Part shown: piece after piece, positions 56,393-64,000 of the stretch | Layout: each line of letters opens with the position of its first letter | Numbering within the stretch: position 1 is the first letter of the stretch | DNA from: Terriglobia bacterium | GTDB lineage: Bacteria; Acidobacteriota; Terriglobia; Terriglobales; Acidobacteriaceae | Length of the DNA stretch: 64,000 nucleotides | Assembly: GCA_020072815.1 (NCBI GenBank) | Contig: JAIQGE010000010.1 | Span: forward strand, 1 to 64,000 | Reading direction: 5' to 3' | The notes under the pieces: model-generated | Told to the model about the DNA's origin: nothing | Database searches by the model: none | The model's input: the letters and a program-made list of their open reading frames with translations, nothing else | Made by a program: the position numbers and the translations under genes

Positions 56393-56704
56393 TCATGCCT
56401 CGAAATACGCTGGCTTCAGGTGCGCCACGCGGCTGGGATTGGCCTGGAGCGCGCGCCGCGCAGCTTCCGCTCCGTCGGCGGTGAGGCGGTAAATGTGGCG
56501 AGGCTTGCCGTTTTCGCCGGCGTGTTCCCAACGCGTCTCCAGCCAATCGCGTTCGGCCAGACGCATCAGGATGGGGTAGAGCGTCCCCGATTTGAGGCCA
56601 GTCTCGCGGCTCAGATCGTATCCGTAGCGCCAGTCGGCTGGCGTGGAAAGCAGGGCGGAGAGGATGGCCAAAGTCTGCGGGGAGATGCGGACATCGTCAG
56701 GCAT
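56393..56704 (-). CDS. PadR-family transcriptional regulator
   Basis: A 103-residue PadR winged-helix protein of the short (PadR-s2) type: SPQTLAILSALLSTPADWRYGYDLSRETGLKSGTLYPILMRL is the recognition-helix region, followed by the wing ENGKPRHIYRLTADG. It lacks a long C-terminal dimer helix. PadR proteins often repress their own operon. The palindrome at 56711-56730 covers its promoter and supports autorepression. The ATG lies 7 nt after the -10 box, so the message is probably leaderless. Confidence 0.9.
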   Translation of the reverse strand: MPDDVRISPQTLAILSALLSTPADWRYGYDLSRETGLKSGTLYPILMRLAERDWLETRWEHAGENGKPRHIYRLTADGAEAARRALQANPSRVAHLKPAYFEA

Positions 56705-56740
56705 GGGGGCAACTCTACATATGTAGAGTTAAGAAGTCAA
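56702..56740 (-). promoter_or_regulatory. padR promoter with embedded 20-bp palindrome
   Basis: On the minus strand: TTGACT (56740-56735), 17-bp spacer, TAGAGT (56717-56712), 7 nt, then the padR ATG (56704). The perfect palindrome AACTCTACAT/ATGTAGAGTT (56711-56730) covers part of the spacer and the -10 box, so a bound dimer would block RNA polymerase. The 7-nt distance from -10 to ATG predicts a transcript starting at or next to the start codon. Confidence 0.8.
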
Positions 56741-56847
56741 GGGGGAAATCTAGCGCAAGGACGCTCAAGCGGAAAAGCAGTCAGGACGGGGTGTGTGGTG
56801 AGAACTCACTAATGCGGCATGGTTGGGGACAGATTCTCTTGAGCTTT

Positions 56848-56906
56848 GTCATGTTGAGCGCAGGGCCGCGCGAACAATTCGCCGGCACGGAGTCGAAACA
56901 TCCCGA
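56848..56906 (+). repeat. TGAGCG...GGAGTCGAA dispersed repeat, copy 2
   Basis: GTCATGTTGAGCG opens and CGGAGTCGAAACATCCC closes this element. The ends ATGTT and AACAT are complementary. In copy 1 (27292-27322) the same positions are ATCCT and AGGA, also complementary, so the ends vary together. Confidence 0.5.
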
Positions 56907-57325
56907 GGTGCGTTGTGGATCCTAAGAAAGACACCAGCGGGAATCTCAAAGGCGACTCCGCTACTGTACTTTTTCGCGCTAGACTAGGCGAACAAAACAA
57001 GTTATAATAACTACCTCGTAGTTGAGGTCGGGTTGCTGTAGGCCCCATGTCCGCCCAGGCGGACGTTAAGACGATCTTTGATAACTGAGGAAACTGCTTC
57101 TTGCCACAAAAAGCGCTAATAGCCCAAAGAATCAGCAGGTTAGCAGAGAAGTTTATTCTCTGGTAAACAGTTGGGTGACCGTTGGGTCGAATGGCGGAAC
57201 TCTTTTGTTTGCAACAGCGCAAACAGGGGAGGGGTGGAGGGGGAGTAACCGGATGGTGATTGGCGAGATGGTTAATGGGTAGGCGATGGCAGGGCAGTCT
57301 TGCCACGGAGACAGCGAGAAAAAAC

Positions 57326-57384
57326 GCACGGGCAGGAGTGTCCGTGCCACACGATCCTTCAGCGCAGCCGGGGGCGGCTGCGCT
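57326..57384. repeat. two adjacent strong hairpins
   Basis: The first is GCACGGGCA (57326-57334) pairing with TGTCCGTGC (57339-57347) around GGAG. The second is AGCGCAGCC (57361-57369) pairing perfectly with GGCTGCGCT (57376-57384) around a 6-nt loop. Neither is followed by a T run. They look like REP-type palindromes. Confidence 0.6.
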
Positions 57385-57472
57385 CCCAAAATCCATCCTC
57401 CTGGGATGAATCGCGTAAGCCTTTTAGAATCCTAGTCGAAGGGGTGGGGGGGTAGGCACCTGTCACTTGGGG

Positions 57473-58222
57473 CTACCACTTCACGATCGCCGCAAAGCTC
57501 TTGGGATCAAGGCTGGCGCCGCCCACCAGCGCGCCGTCAATCTCCTCCTGCGACATCAGGGCTTTGGCGTTGTCCGGTTTGACGCTGCCGCCGTAGAGAA
57601 TCCGCATGTGCGTGGCTACGCCTTCGCCAAAGGCCTTGGCCGCCTCCGCTCGGATGACGCGATGGGCTTCCACCGCCAGCTCCGGCGTTGCCGTTTTGCC
57701 GGTGCCAATGGCCCACACCGGTTCGTAGGCGACGACCAGCGGAATCGCCTCACCGCCGGAGATATCGCGAAAGGCCACACCGCACTGGCGACGCAGCACG
57801 TCTTCGGTGAGTCCGGCTTCGCGCTCCTGCAGCACTTCGCCCACGCAGACGATGGGCTTGAGTCCCGCGGAGAGGGCGCGCTTGAGCTTGCGGTTGACCG
57901 TGTCATCGGTCTCGCCGAAATACTGGCGGCGCTCCGAGTGGCCGATGACCACGTGGGTGCATCCGGCGGCCATGAGCATGTGGGCGGAGATGGCGCCGGT
58001 AAACGCGCCTTCCTGTTCCCAATGCATGTCTTGCCCGCCCACGCCGATGCCGCTGCCTTGCGCGGCTTCCACCGTAGCCGGAATGCAGACAAACGGCGGG
58101 CAGATGACGATTTCATCGCGGGTGTGTCCCCAGGCGTGCGGCATGAAGGTGGCGAGGAACTCCCGCGCCTGGTTAGGCGTTTTGTACATCTTCCAATTGG
58201 CAGCGATCAATTTTTTTCTCAT
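57473..58222 (-). CDS. tpiA: triosephosphate isomerase
   Basis: A 249-residue TIM barrel with the catalytic residues in place: Lys in AANWKMYK, His in VIGHSERR, Glu in VAYEPVWAIGTGK, and the phosphate loop ILYGGSVKPDNA. It interconverts dihydroxyacetone phosphate and glyceraldehyde-3-phosphate. Its ATG overlaps the stop of the macrodomain gene by 4 bp (ATGA), so translation is coupled. It is the last gene of the gap-pgk-macro-tpiA operon. Confidence 0.97.
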   Translation of the reverse strand: MRKKLIAANWKMYKTPNQAREFLATFMPHAWGHTRDEIVICPPFVCIPATVEAAQGSGIGVGGQDMHWEQEGAFTGAISAHMLMAAGCTHVVIGHSERRQYFGETDDTVNRKLKRALSAGLKPIVCVGEVLQEREAGLTEDVLRRQCGVAFRDISGGEAIPLVVAYEPVWAIGTGKTATPELAVEAHRVIRAEAAKAFGEGVATHMRILYGGSVKPDNAKALMSQEEIDGALVGGASLDPKSFAAIVKW

Positions 58223-58821
58223 GAAGGTAAGGGTTCCGTAGTGATGAGCAGATGGGGAAAGTTCCGGGCCAGTTCGCGCGCCGCACTCGCATACGTCCGC
58301 AGGGCACGCTGGTCAAAAAGCACAAAGCGCACCAGCATCACTGAGCGCGGCTTGCTCAGCAAGGCAGCGACGGCACGCAGAGCGATGGGGGCGGCAAGAT
58401 GCGCAGGATATCCAAAAGCTCCGGTGGAGATAGCAGGGAAGCTGACGCTGCCGCAGCGCAGGCGTTCGGCTTCTTCCATGCAATGGCAATAGCAGCTTTC
58501 CAGAATTTGCGGTTCGTTCTTGTCACCGCCGTGCCACACCGGACCGACGGTATGAATGACGTAACGTGCTTGCAGGTTCGCGCCGGGCGTCGCCACGGCC
58601 TGGCCTGCCGGCAGCGAACCACGCTGTTCGCGCACCTTCTTGCATTCTTCCAGAAGTTGCGGACCGGCAGCGCGATGAATGGCGCCATCCACGCCGCCTC
58701 CGCCGAGCAGGCTGGAGTTGGCAGCGTTCACAATGGCGTCAGTGGTCTCTTGCGTGATATCTCCCAGAACAAGATCGAGGGCTGCTTGATCGCCAATGCG
58801 ATAGCGCGGGTGAATGGTCAT
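58219..58821 (-). CDS. macrodomain protein (ADP-ribosyl hydrolase type)
   Basis: A 200-residue macrodomain with DITQETTDAIVNAANSSLLGGGGVDGAIHRAAG, the ADP-ribose binding and catalytic loop of the MacroD/YmdB class (NAAN and GGGGVDGAIH), and AISTGAFGYP for the pyrophosphate loop. These enzymes remove O-acetyl from O-acetyl-ADP-ribose or mono-ADP-ribose from proteins. It sits between pgk (5-bp gap) and tpiA (4-bp overlap), tight spacing that makes it part of the glycolytic operon. Confidence 0.94.
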   Translation of the reverse strand: MTIHPRYRIGDQAALDLVLGDITQETTDAIVNAANSSLLGGGGVDGAIHRAAGPQLLEECKKVREQRGSLPAGQAVATPGANLQARYVIHTVGPVWHGGDKNEPQILESCYCHCMEEAERLRCGSVSFPAISTGAFGYPAHLAAPIALRAVAALLSKPRSVMLVRFVLFDQRALRTYASAARELARNFPHLLITTEPLPS

Positions 58822-58826
58822 TTCAT

Positions 58827-60038
58827 CTACTTGTCGGTAAGGGCCTCAACGCCGGGCAGTTTCTTGCCTTCAAGAAACTCCAGTGACGCGCCGCCTCCGG
58901 TGGAGATGTGCGTGATCTTCCCGGCGACGCCCGACTGGTGCACTGCGGCCACGGAATCTCCGCCGCCGACGATGGACGTGGCTCCGCGGTTGGCCGCCAC
59001 CGCCTGGGCAATCTTCATGGTCCCCGTGGCGAACGGCGCAACTTCAAATACGCCCATGGGCCCGTTCCACACAATGGTTTTGGCTCCGGCAATTTCCTGG
59101 GAAAATGCTGCGACGGTTGCAGGGCCGATGTCCAGACCCATTTGGCCTGCGGGAATGCCGGCATCGGTGGTCACGGTCTGCGTTGCAGAAGCCGCGTCAA
59201 TCTTTTCGGCAGTCACGTGGTCCAGCGGCAGCAGCATGCGGACTCTTTTGGTTTGCGCTTCTGCCAGAAGCTGTTTGGCCAGGTCGAGCTTGTCTTCTTC
59301 CACCAGCGACTTGCCCACCTGTTTGCTCTGGGCTTTCAGGAAGGTGTACGCCATGGCGCCGCCGATCAGCAGCGCATCAACTTTATTGAGGAGGTTGCGG
59401 ATGACGTCAATCTTGTCAGAAACTTTGGCGCCGCCGAGAATCGCGACAAACGGCTTCTCCGGATTCGAAGTCGCTTTGCCCAGATACTCCAGTTCCTTCT
59501 GCATGAGCAGTCCGGCTGCGGCTTTGTCCACAAAGTGCGTGATGCCCACCGTGGAGGCGTGGGCGCGATGCGCGGTGCCAAACGCGTCGTTCACGTACAC
59601 ATCCGCCAGCGCGGCCAGCTTGCGGGAGAAACTCTCGCCATTGGCTTCTTCCTCGGCGTGGAAGCGCAGGTTTTCCAGCAGCAGCGTGTGGCCTTTGTCG
59701 AGCTTAAGGGCCATCTCTTCGGCGGCGAGTCCGATGCAGTCGGGAGCAAAGCCCACGTTGCAGCTTCGTCCCAGTTGCTCGTCCAGCAACATGCGCAGGC
59801 GTTCGGAGGCGGGCTTGAGGCTCATCTTGGCGTTGAACTTGCCCTTGGGACGCCCCAGGTGCGAAGCCAGAATGAGCCGCGCACCCTTGCGGATAGCGTA
59901 TTCGATGGTGGGCAGCGTTTCGCGAATGCGCGTGTCGTCGGTAACGCGGCCGTCTTCGGACAGTGGGACGTTGAAGTCCACGCGCATGAATACGCGCTGG
60001 CCGTCGAGATGCAGGTCTTGTATGGAAAGCTTGGCCAT
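58827..60038 (-). CDS. pgk: phosphoglycerate kinase
   Basis: A 403-residue PGK, making ATP from 1,3-bisphosphoglycerate. Conserved blocks are [58 protein letters not shown] and the hinge/nucleotide motif [15 protein letters not shown] with GGGDSVAAV. The ATG at 60038 follows GAAGGAG; the longer open frame runs into the gap gene. It is 26 bp after the gap stop. Confidence 0.97.
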   Translation of the reverse strand: MAKLSIQDLHLDGQRVFMRVDFNVPLSEDGRVTDDTRIRETLPTIEYAIRKGARLILASHLGRPKGKFNAKMSLKPASERLRMLLDEQLGRSCNVGFAPDCIGLAAEEMALKLDKGHTLLLENLRFHAEEEANGESFSRKLAALADVYVNDAFGTAHRAHASTVGITHFVDKAAAGLLMQKELEYLGKATSNPEKPFVAILGGAKVSDKIDVIRNLLNKVDALLIGGAMAYTFLKAQSKQVGKSLVEEDKLDLAKQLLAEAQTKRVRMLLPLDHVTAEKIDAASATQTVTTDAGIPAGQMGLDIGPATVAAFSQEIAGAKTIVWNGPMGVFEVAPFATGTMKIAQAVAANRGATSIVGGGDSVAAVHQSGVAGKITHISTGGGASLEFLEGKKLPGVEALTDK

Positions 60039-60064
60039 GGCTCCTTCTTTTACAGCGCTCACGG

Positions 60065-61072
60065 TTACAGCCCCTTCTTGGCCATGTAGTGGATCAGGTC
60101 GCGGACGCGGCAGGAGTAGCCCCACTCATTGTCATACCAGGCGATCACCTTCACGCAGTTGCCGCAGACCACGCGGGTCATGGGCGCATCCACAATGGAC
60201 GAGCGGTCGTCACCCTTGTAGTCGGACGATACCAGCTCGGCCGTTTCATAGCCCAGGATGCCTTTCATCGGACCATTGGCCGCGGCCTGCAGGGCTTTGT
60301 TCACTTCCTCCACCGTGGTGGCCTTCTCCACAAACGCCACCAGGTCCACCACGGAAACGTTCGGAGTGGGAACGCGCATGGCAAACCCGTCAAGTTTGCC
60401 TTTCAGGTCAGGGATCACCAGGTTGATCGCCTTGGCTGCGCCGGTGGAGGTTGGAATCATGTTGATGGCCGCTGCGCGGGCGCGCCGCAGGTCTTTGTGC
60501 GGGAAGTCCAAGATCACCTGGTCGTTGGTATAGGAGTGGATGGTGGTCATGGTCCCACTCTGGATCTTGAAGTTATCGTGGACCACTTTGGCCACAGGCG
60601 CCAGACAATTGGTGGTGCAAGACGCGTTGGAGATGATGTGGTGCTTGGCCGGATCGTAGTTGCCTTCATTCACGCCGAGGACAATGGTGATGTCTTCATT
60701 CTTGGCGGGCGCGGAAATGATGACCTTCTTCACCGGCCCACGTAGATGGGCCTTGGCCTTTTCCGCTTCCGTGAACTTGCCGGTGGATTCAATCACCACC
60801 TGCGCTCCCACGGAGTCCCACTTGAGCGCCGCCGGATCTTTCTCTGAGAAGACCTTGATGGTGCGGCCGTCAATGGTGATGGAGTCGCCGCTGGCCCTGA
60901 TGTCATGCTTGAGGTTGCCAAGAATGGAGTCGTACTTGAGCAGGTGGGCCAGAGTCGCCGGGCTGGTCAAGTCGTTGACCGCCACGAATTCCAGGCTGGG
61001 GTCGTCGATGGCGGTGCGGAGGACATTGCGTCCGATGCGGCCAAAACCATTGATGCCAACTTTGATTGCCAT
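60065..61072 (-). CDS. gap: glyceraldehyde-3-phosphate dehydrogenase, type I
   Basis: A 335-residue GAPDH with the NAD fold [19 protein letters not shown] and the catalytic Cys in [12 protein letters not shown]. It also has IHSYTNDQ and [11 protein letters not shown] near the end. It oxidises glyceraldehyde-3-phosphate with NAD and Pi. The start at 61072 is fixed by the family; upstream extension to 61264 has no support. It is the first gene of the operon gap-pgk-macro-tpiA. An 8-bp hairpin lies in the leader region. Confidence 0.97.
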   Translation of the reverse strand: MAIKVGINGFGRIGRNVLRTAIDDPSLEFVAVNDLTSPATLAHLLKYDSILGNLKHDIRASGDSITIDGRTIKVFSEKDPAALKWDSVGAQVVIESTGKFTEAEKAKAHLRGPVKKVIISAPAKNEDITIVLGVNEGNYDPAKHHIISNASCTTNCLAPVAKVVHDNFKIQSGTMTTIHSYTNDQVILDFPHKDLRRARAAAINMIPTSTGAAKAINLVIPDLKGKLDGFAMRVPTPNVSVVDLVAFVEKATTVEEVNKALQAAANGPMKGILGYETAELVSSDYKGDDRSSIVDAPMTRVVCGNCVKVIAWYDNEWGYSCRVRDLIHYMAKKGL

Positions 61073-61386
61073 AAGTTTTTTACTGTCCTCCACGCAAAGA
61101 TGAAAGATAAAGGTCCCGGAAATTGCACGATCAAGATTGATTGCATAACGCTGCTCGCGAAACCAAGTGACCTGCTGGCAGAGATGGCCTGAACTCCAGC
61201 TAAAACTCTTCAGGTTAGCAGAGAAAGCAAAGCACGGGCAAATGGACCTCGTGCCGTGAGGCACGAGACGTCAATCGTTGGCCCGCAAAACACAAGGGAG
61301 TCTTTAGTTTGATAGCAGGGAAGAGCTGTTCGTTGCCGTGGAGTGATAAGGAAAAGCGTTTAAGCGCGGACGTGGTTCTGCGGTCG
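61073..61386. other. leader region of the glycolytic operon
   Basis: About 310 bp without a gene between gap and a methyltransferase gene on the same strand. It holds a perfect 8-bp hairpin, CTCGTGCC/GGCACGAG with loop GTGA, at 61248-61267. The operon promoter should be here, but no clear -35/-10 pair was found. Confidence 0.45.
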
Positions 61387-61917
61387 TCAACGCCGGTACA
61401 AGTACAACGTGTAGTCCACGTTGCCTTCAGATCTGGCAGGGAACTCTTTCTCCGCGCGCCATCCCGGGACCGGATAGTCCAGCGACACCACGCGCGCGCC
61501 TTTCGCTAACTGGCTGGCCAGACGGGGCCCCAGATAGCCGTTGACCTGAGTCAGGAGGTAGAGAGTGACCACGGTAGCGTCGCGCAGGCCGGTCTTGAAG
61601 AAATCCTCTTGCCGGAATGAAACGCGGTCTTGCAGCCCGTACTCCGCCACTTTCTCCTGTGCGTGCCGGCAAAGCTTCTCGTCAAGCTCAATGCCCACGG
61701 CGCGGCAGCCGAACTCCTGCGCCGCCATGATCGGGATGCGGCCATCGCCTGAGCCCAGGTCGTACAGCACATCGTTCGCGCCCACCTCCGCTGCTTCCAG
61801 CATCTGGCGAGCGATGGCCCACGGCGTAGGAGCAAAGAACACGGACTTGGTGAGCTGTGCCAGAGTTTCTTCCAGCGACCCAGCTTCCGTCCGGCGACCA
61901 AAAAAAGGAATGCGCAT
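61387..61917 (-). CDS. class I SAM-dependent methyltransferase
   Basis: A 176-residue methyltransferase. Motif I is LYDLGSGDGRIPIMAAQEFG, followed by the acidic motif II loop GIELDEKL and a post-motif region with FRQEDFF. The fold closely resembles short methyltransferases of DOT1-like or ribosomal/protein type, but the substrate cannot be told by eye. There is no signal peptide. It lies 60 bp after the Lys/Ala-rich exported protein gene on the same strand. Confidence 0.82.
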   Translation of the reverse strand: MRIPFFGRRTEAGSLEETLAQLTKSVFFAPTPWAIARQMLEAAEVGANDVLYDLGSGDGRIPIMAAQEFGCRAVGIELDEKLCRHAQEKVAEYGLQDRVSFRQEDFFKTGLRDATVVTLYLLTQVNGYLGPRLASQLAKGARVVSLDYPVPGWRAEKEFPARSEGNVDYTLYLYRR

Positions 61918-61978
61918 GAAAAACTAAAGCCGCGGAATCATCGCCTCCGCGGCAAAGCGTGCGAATAACGCGATGAAC

Positions 61979-62500
61979 TTATTTTGGCGCCGGGGCTCCG
62001 GCGTTCTTTTCTTGAATGGCTTTGTCGCGCTTCTCGCCTACAGGATGAGTCGCGGCGGCATTCTTCTTCATTTTGATCTGAGCGTCAGCCTTGCCGGTGC
62101 TTTGCTCAGCCGCCGACTTGGCACGCTTCTCATTCACCACGTCAGCCTTGCTTGCACCGGCGGCGTTTTTCTTGAATTTGAACTCCGAACTGGTTTTGGC
62201 GGCATTGGCCTCGGCCTTGCCCTTCTGTTTCACGGTAAGCGCGTCTGTTTTGACGGCCGCTTTCTCGCTCGTGGCTTTGGTCATCTTGGCAGCGTCTTTT
62301 GATGAGGCGTCCGCCGCTGCAACCCTGTTCTTCTTCTGTGCAGCGTTGGCGGCCTTCTCCTGAGCAGCCTTTGACGACTTAACGGTGCTGGCCTTTTCGG
62401 TTTCTGCTTCCTTGGAACCTTTGAGGACCTGGGCTTGGGCAGGGACAGTCGGGCCGGCAAGTCCAAGCAACGACAGAAGGGCCAAATAAGCTTTACGCAT
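61979..62500 (-). CDS. exported Lys/Ala-rich low-complexity protein
   Basis: A 173-residue protein with a signal peptide (MRKAYLALLSLLGLAGPTVPAQA) and a mature part built mainly of Lys, Ala, Ser, Thr and Glu with repeated KKNAA and EKA words, giving a strongly basic, probably disordered or coiled chain like histone H1 tails. A GGAGA ribosome site is 6 nt before the ATG at 62500. It may bind envelope polyanions. Function unknown; the low complexity limits inference. Confidence 0.7.
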   Translation of the reverse strand: MRKAYLALLSLLGLAGPTVPAQAQVLKGSKEAETEKASTVKSSKAAQEKAANAAQKKNRVAAADASSKDAAKMTKATSEKAAVKTDALTVKQKGKAEANAAKTSSEFKFKKNAAGASKADVVNEKRAKSAAEQSTGKADAQIKMKKNAAATHPVGEKRDKAIQEKNAGAPAPK

Positions 62501-62825
62501 AAATGTCTCCGTGAGAGACGAGCAAGAGTTATGGAAATCCACCCTGCCACAGACAGGGACCCGATCTGCCAGGAGTAACGAAGTGGCTTGGTGGTTGCGC
62601 CGCGAATTATAGCAACTTCGCCTAAGAGCGCAAGAGGTGAACGTAAAAAATCACCTTAGCCGCGGTCATTTCTCTCGTGCGTCCCCGCCATGTACGCCGG
62701 AGCGCGATTTGACGCGGGTGAAACCCGCCTTCAGGGCGATTGGCTGAACCGCGGAGGGGAGGGTAACCACCTGGGAACTCCCGTGAGAGTTGCAACGGTT
62801 CATCTTCGTGTGTTACACACGAGTC

Positions 62826-63572
62826 ATGCGCAATTGGATGCGCGAGCGCATGCGGCGCCGTAAAAAGAAACCCGAGAACCCTTCTGAGGCTACCGGCAAA
62901 GTCGGGCAGCAAAAGCCTCCCGTAGACGAACACCACCCTGAACCCATCGTCCCGGCCTATGATGAACCGTCCGATGAAGGGCCCCGCGTAAGTCCCCGCG
63001 ACGCCCGCATGGAGACGGAAGTCCAGCCGGAATCGCCTTCCACGCCTCCGGCCGGGCCGCCTGAGCAGCGGCTGGTCCAGGCAGCCAAGACCACCCGCGC
63101 CCCAAAAGGCGTCGTAGTACTGGCGATTGGCCTCCCCGGGTCCGGAAAGACTACGTGGTTCAAGCGGCGCGGCGTTACCCCGCTTTCCAGTGACATGCTG
63201 CGCTCCATCCTTTTTGATGACATCGGTGAACAGCGTTATCAGGGATTAGTGTTTTCCACCCTGCGGTCTTTGCTGCGCGCGCGCCTGATCGCCCGCATGC
63301 CCTGGAATTACGTGGACGCGAGCAACCTCGCCCCGCACGAGCGCAAGCAGTGGATCAAGATGGCTAAGGGCTTTGGATATGAGGTCCACGCGGTGTTCTT
63401 TGATGTACCACTTGAAGTTTGTCTGGAGCGCAATCGCAAGCGCGAGCGACAGGTAAAAGAAGAAGTCATCGAGCGTATGGCCGCCAAACTCAAACCGCCG
63501 ACGTTTGACGAAGGCTTCGCCAAAGTCACCCTGGTGCGCGTGAAGGCCGGGGCCAAAGGGCCAGCCGAGTAA
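62826..63572 (+). CDS. P-loop kinase-like protein with disordered N-terminus
   Basis: A 248-residue protein. The first 85 residues are basic then Pro/Glu-rich and likely disordered. The rest is a P-loop kinase fold with Walker A GLPGSGKTTW, a LSSDML loop, YVDASNLAPHER, and FFDVPLEVCLERNRKRERQV, which resembles polynucleotide kinase and zeta-toxin-like small kinases. The phosphate acceptor is unknown; no RNA ligase or phosphatase partner is adjacent. The ATG at 62826 is chosen; a TTG at 62790 is possible. No clear ribosome site for either. Confidence 0.75.
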   Translation: MRNWMRERMRRRKKKPENPSEATGKVGQQKPPVDEHHPEPIVPAYDEPSDEGPRVSPRDARMETEVQPESPSTPPAGPPEQRLVQAAKTTRAPKGVVVLAIGLPGSGKTTWFKRRGVTPLSSDMLRSILFDDIGEQRYQGLVFSTLRSLLRARLIARMPWNYVDASNLAPHERKQWIKMAKGFGYEVHAVFFDVPLEVCLERNRKRERQVKEEVIERMAAKLKPPTFDEGFAKVTLVRVKAGAKGPAE

Positions 63573-63629
63573 ATCGAGCAATCCCGCCGCAGCGTTCTTG
63601 CGGTATCGGAAGAATCGAGAAATGCCTCG

Positions 63630-63658
63630 CGTAGAGACGTAGCGCCTGCTACGTCTCC
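63630..63658. repeat. GAGACGTAGC inverted repeat, copy 2
   Basis: GAGACGTAGC (63634-63643) and GCTACGTCTC (63648-63657) with a 4-nt loop repeat the element at 36564-36591; GTA before the stem is shared too. It again sits between convergent genes. Confidence 0.75.
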
Positions 63659-63680
63659 AACCCTGTATCGCCGACGCGGT

Positions 63681-64000
63681 TCATTTTCGCGTGAAATAGA
63701 GCAGCGCGAAGATCGCCATCCACAAAATCCCCATATAGTGCCAATACCATCCGGTGGCTTGCAGGGTGACCTGGCGGAAGTCCGCGCCGCGCGGCTTCCA
63801 GCTGCGGAAGATGACCCACATCAGGGCGACCAAGCCGCACAGCAGGTGGGCGCCATGCAGCCCGGTAAACGCATAGAAGAATGAGCTTCTTGAATTCCAC
63901 GCCAGAAACAGGCCTTGACGTCGCAGGATATTCCAGACTTCGACCTGCCCGCCAAGAAACGCCAGGCCCAGCAACAGCGTCAAGAACAGCCACGGCATCT
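63681..64000 (-). CDS. cytochrome c oxidase subunit III, C-terminal part (partial)
   Basis: The C-terminal 106 residues of a heme-copper oxidase subunit III; the gene continues beyond the window edge. Recognisable are LLLGLAFLGGQVEVW, FFYAFTGLHGAHLLCGLVAL with the GxHGxH-type helix of subunit III, and TGWYWHYMGILWMAIFALLYF at the end. It is an integral part of the terminal oxidase in the inner membrane. The N-terminus is not seen. Confidence 0.9.
   Translation of the reverse strand, partial: MPWLFLTLLLGLAFLGGQVEVWNILRRQGLFLAWNSRSSFFYAFTGLHGAHLLCGLVALMWVIFRSWKPRGADFRQVTLQATGWYWHYMGILWMAIFALLYFTRK

Larger units (their letters stand above)
56741..57472. other. repeat-rich non-coding region
   Basis: About 730 bp with no gene I can support; the long minus-strand frame here (56809-57396) has no homology signal and contains repeats. 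It holds the TGAGCG/GGAGTCGAA repeat at 56848-56906, a TATAAT near 57002-57007 with the inverted word AACTAC-CTC-GTAGTT just after it, and two strong hairpins at 57326-57347 and 57361-57384. It separates the padR operon from the glycolytic operon. Confidence 0.55.

Noticed and set aside
56809-57396. 195-codon minus-strand frame in the repeat region
   Set aside because: It runs through dispersed repeats and hairpins, has no ribosome site and no recognisable domain.
57136-61225. 15-bp direct repeat CAGGTTAGCAGAGAA at 57136-57150 and 61211-61225, flanking the glycolytic operon
   Set aside because: A 15-bp match between two places is expected about once or more by chance in 64 kb, and there is no integrase, target-site logic or composition change.

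Overview
The window reads as chromosomal DNA of an Acidobacteriota (Terriglobia-like) bacterium. Evidence: GC-rich coding sequence, many secreted or lipoprotein beta-propeller, TPR and TonB-like proteins, a VWFA-related acidobacterial protein (TIGR03436 type), a MoaD-MoaE fusion, a domain-permuted aconitase, a PadR regulator paired with a membrane protein, and separate glyQ/glyS genes. The lineage is inferred from gene content; no rRNA or tRNA gene is visible. There is no phage, plasmid, insertion sequence or CRISPR array.

0-12.8 kb: two tandem secreted paralogues and a decayed third copy, a parvulin PPIase, a diheme c-type cytochrome (DHOR), a CtpA-type S41 protease, the Tat translocase genes (tatA/B-tatC) followed by a glutaminyl-cyclase-like M28 lipoprotein and a second M28 peptidase, terC, and a DUF4288-like gene. 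12.8-16.1 kb: a gene-poor stretch with a candidate structured ncRNA ending in a perfect terminator, a 53-residue RING-like zinc protein, and a lower-GC beta-propeller lipoprotein. 16.1-28.4 kb: a CadC-like HTH-TM-beta-propeller protein, penicillin acylase with a small membrane protein, fur with a probable Fur box, a GNAT acetyltransferase, a PAS hybrid histidine kinase, a hydantoinase/5-oxoprolinase and pheA.

28.4-43.9 kb: lon, a GH18 protein without a signal peptide, the moaD-moaE fusion, a VWA protein, a TonB-domain protein, an Hfq-like gene overlapping suhB, a TPR protein, two tandem zinc-ribbon/rhomboid/TPR proteases, permuted aconitase, a 7Fe ferredoxin preceded by a partial copy of its own 5' end, and recO. 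43.9-56.7 kb: two small hypotheticals, DUF4184, glyQ-glyS, ppdK, a SnoaL-like protein, an acyltransferase behind a palindromic site, a conserved hypothetical, and a padR-membrane protein pair with a leaderless, palindrome-embedded promoter. 56.7-64 kb: a repeat-rich gap, the glycolytic operon gap-pgk-macro-tpiA, a methyltransferase, a Lys/Ala-rich exported protein, a P-loop kinase-like protein and the 3' end of coxC.

No large new defence or mobile system is visible. The more unusual signals are small: a 25-bp heptad intergenic element in four copies, a macrodomain gene embedded in the lower-glycolysis operon, the synonymous-diverged ferredoxin duplication, the orphan structured RNA next to the RING-like miniprotein, and the abrupt GC drop inside glyS. 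All family assignments come from reading motifs by eye; no database search was run.
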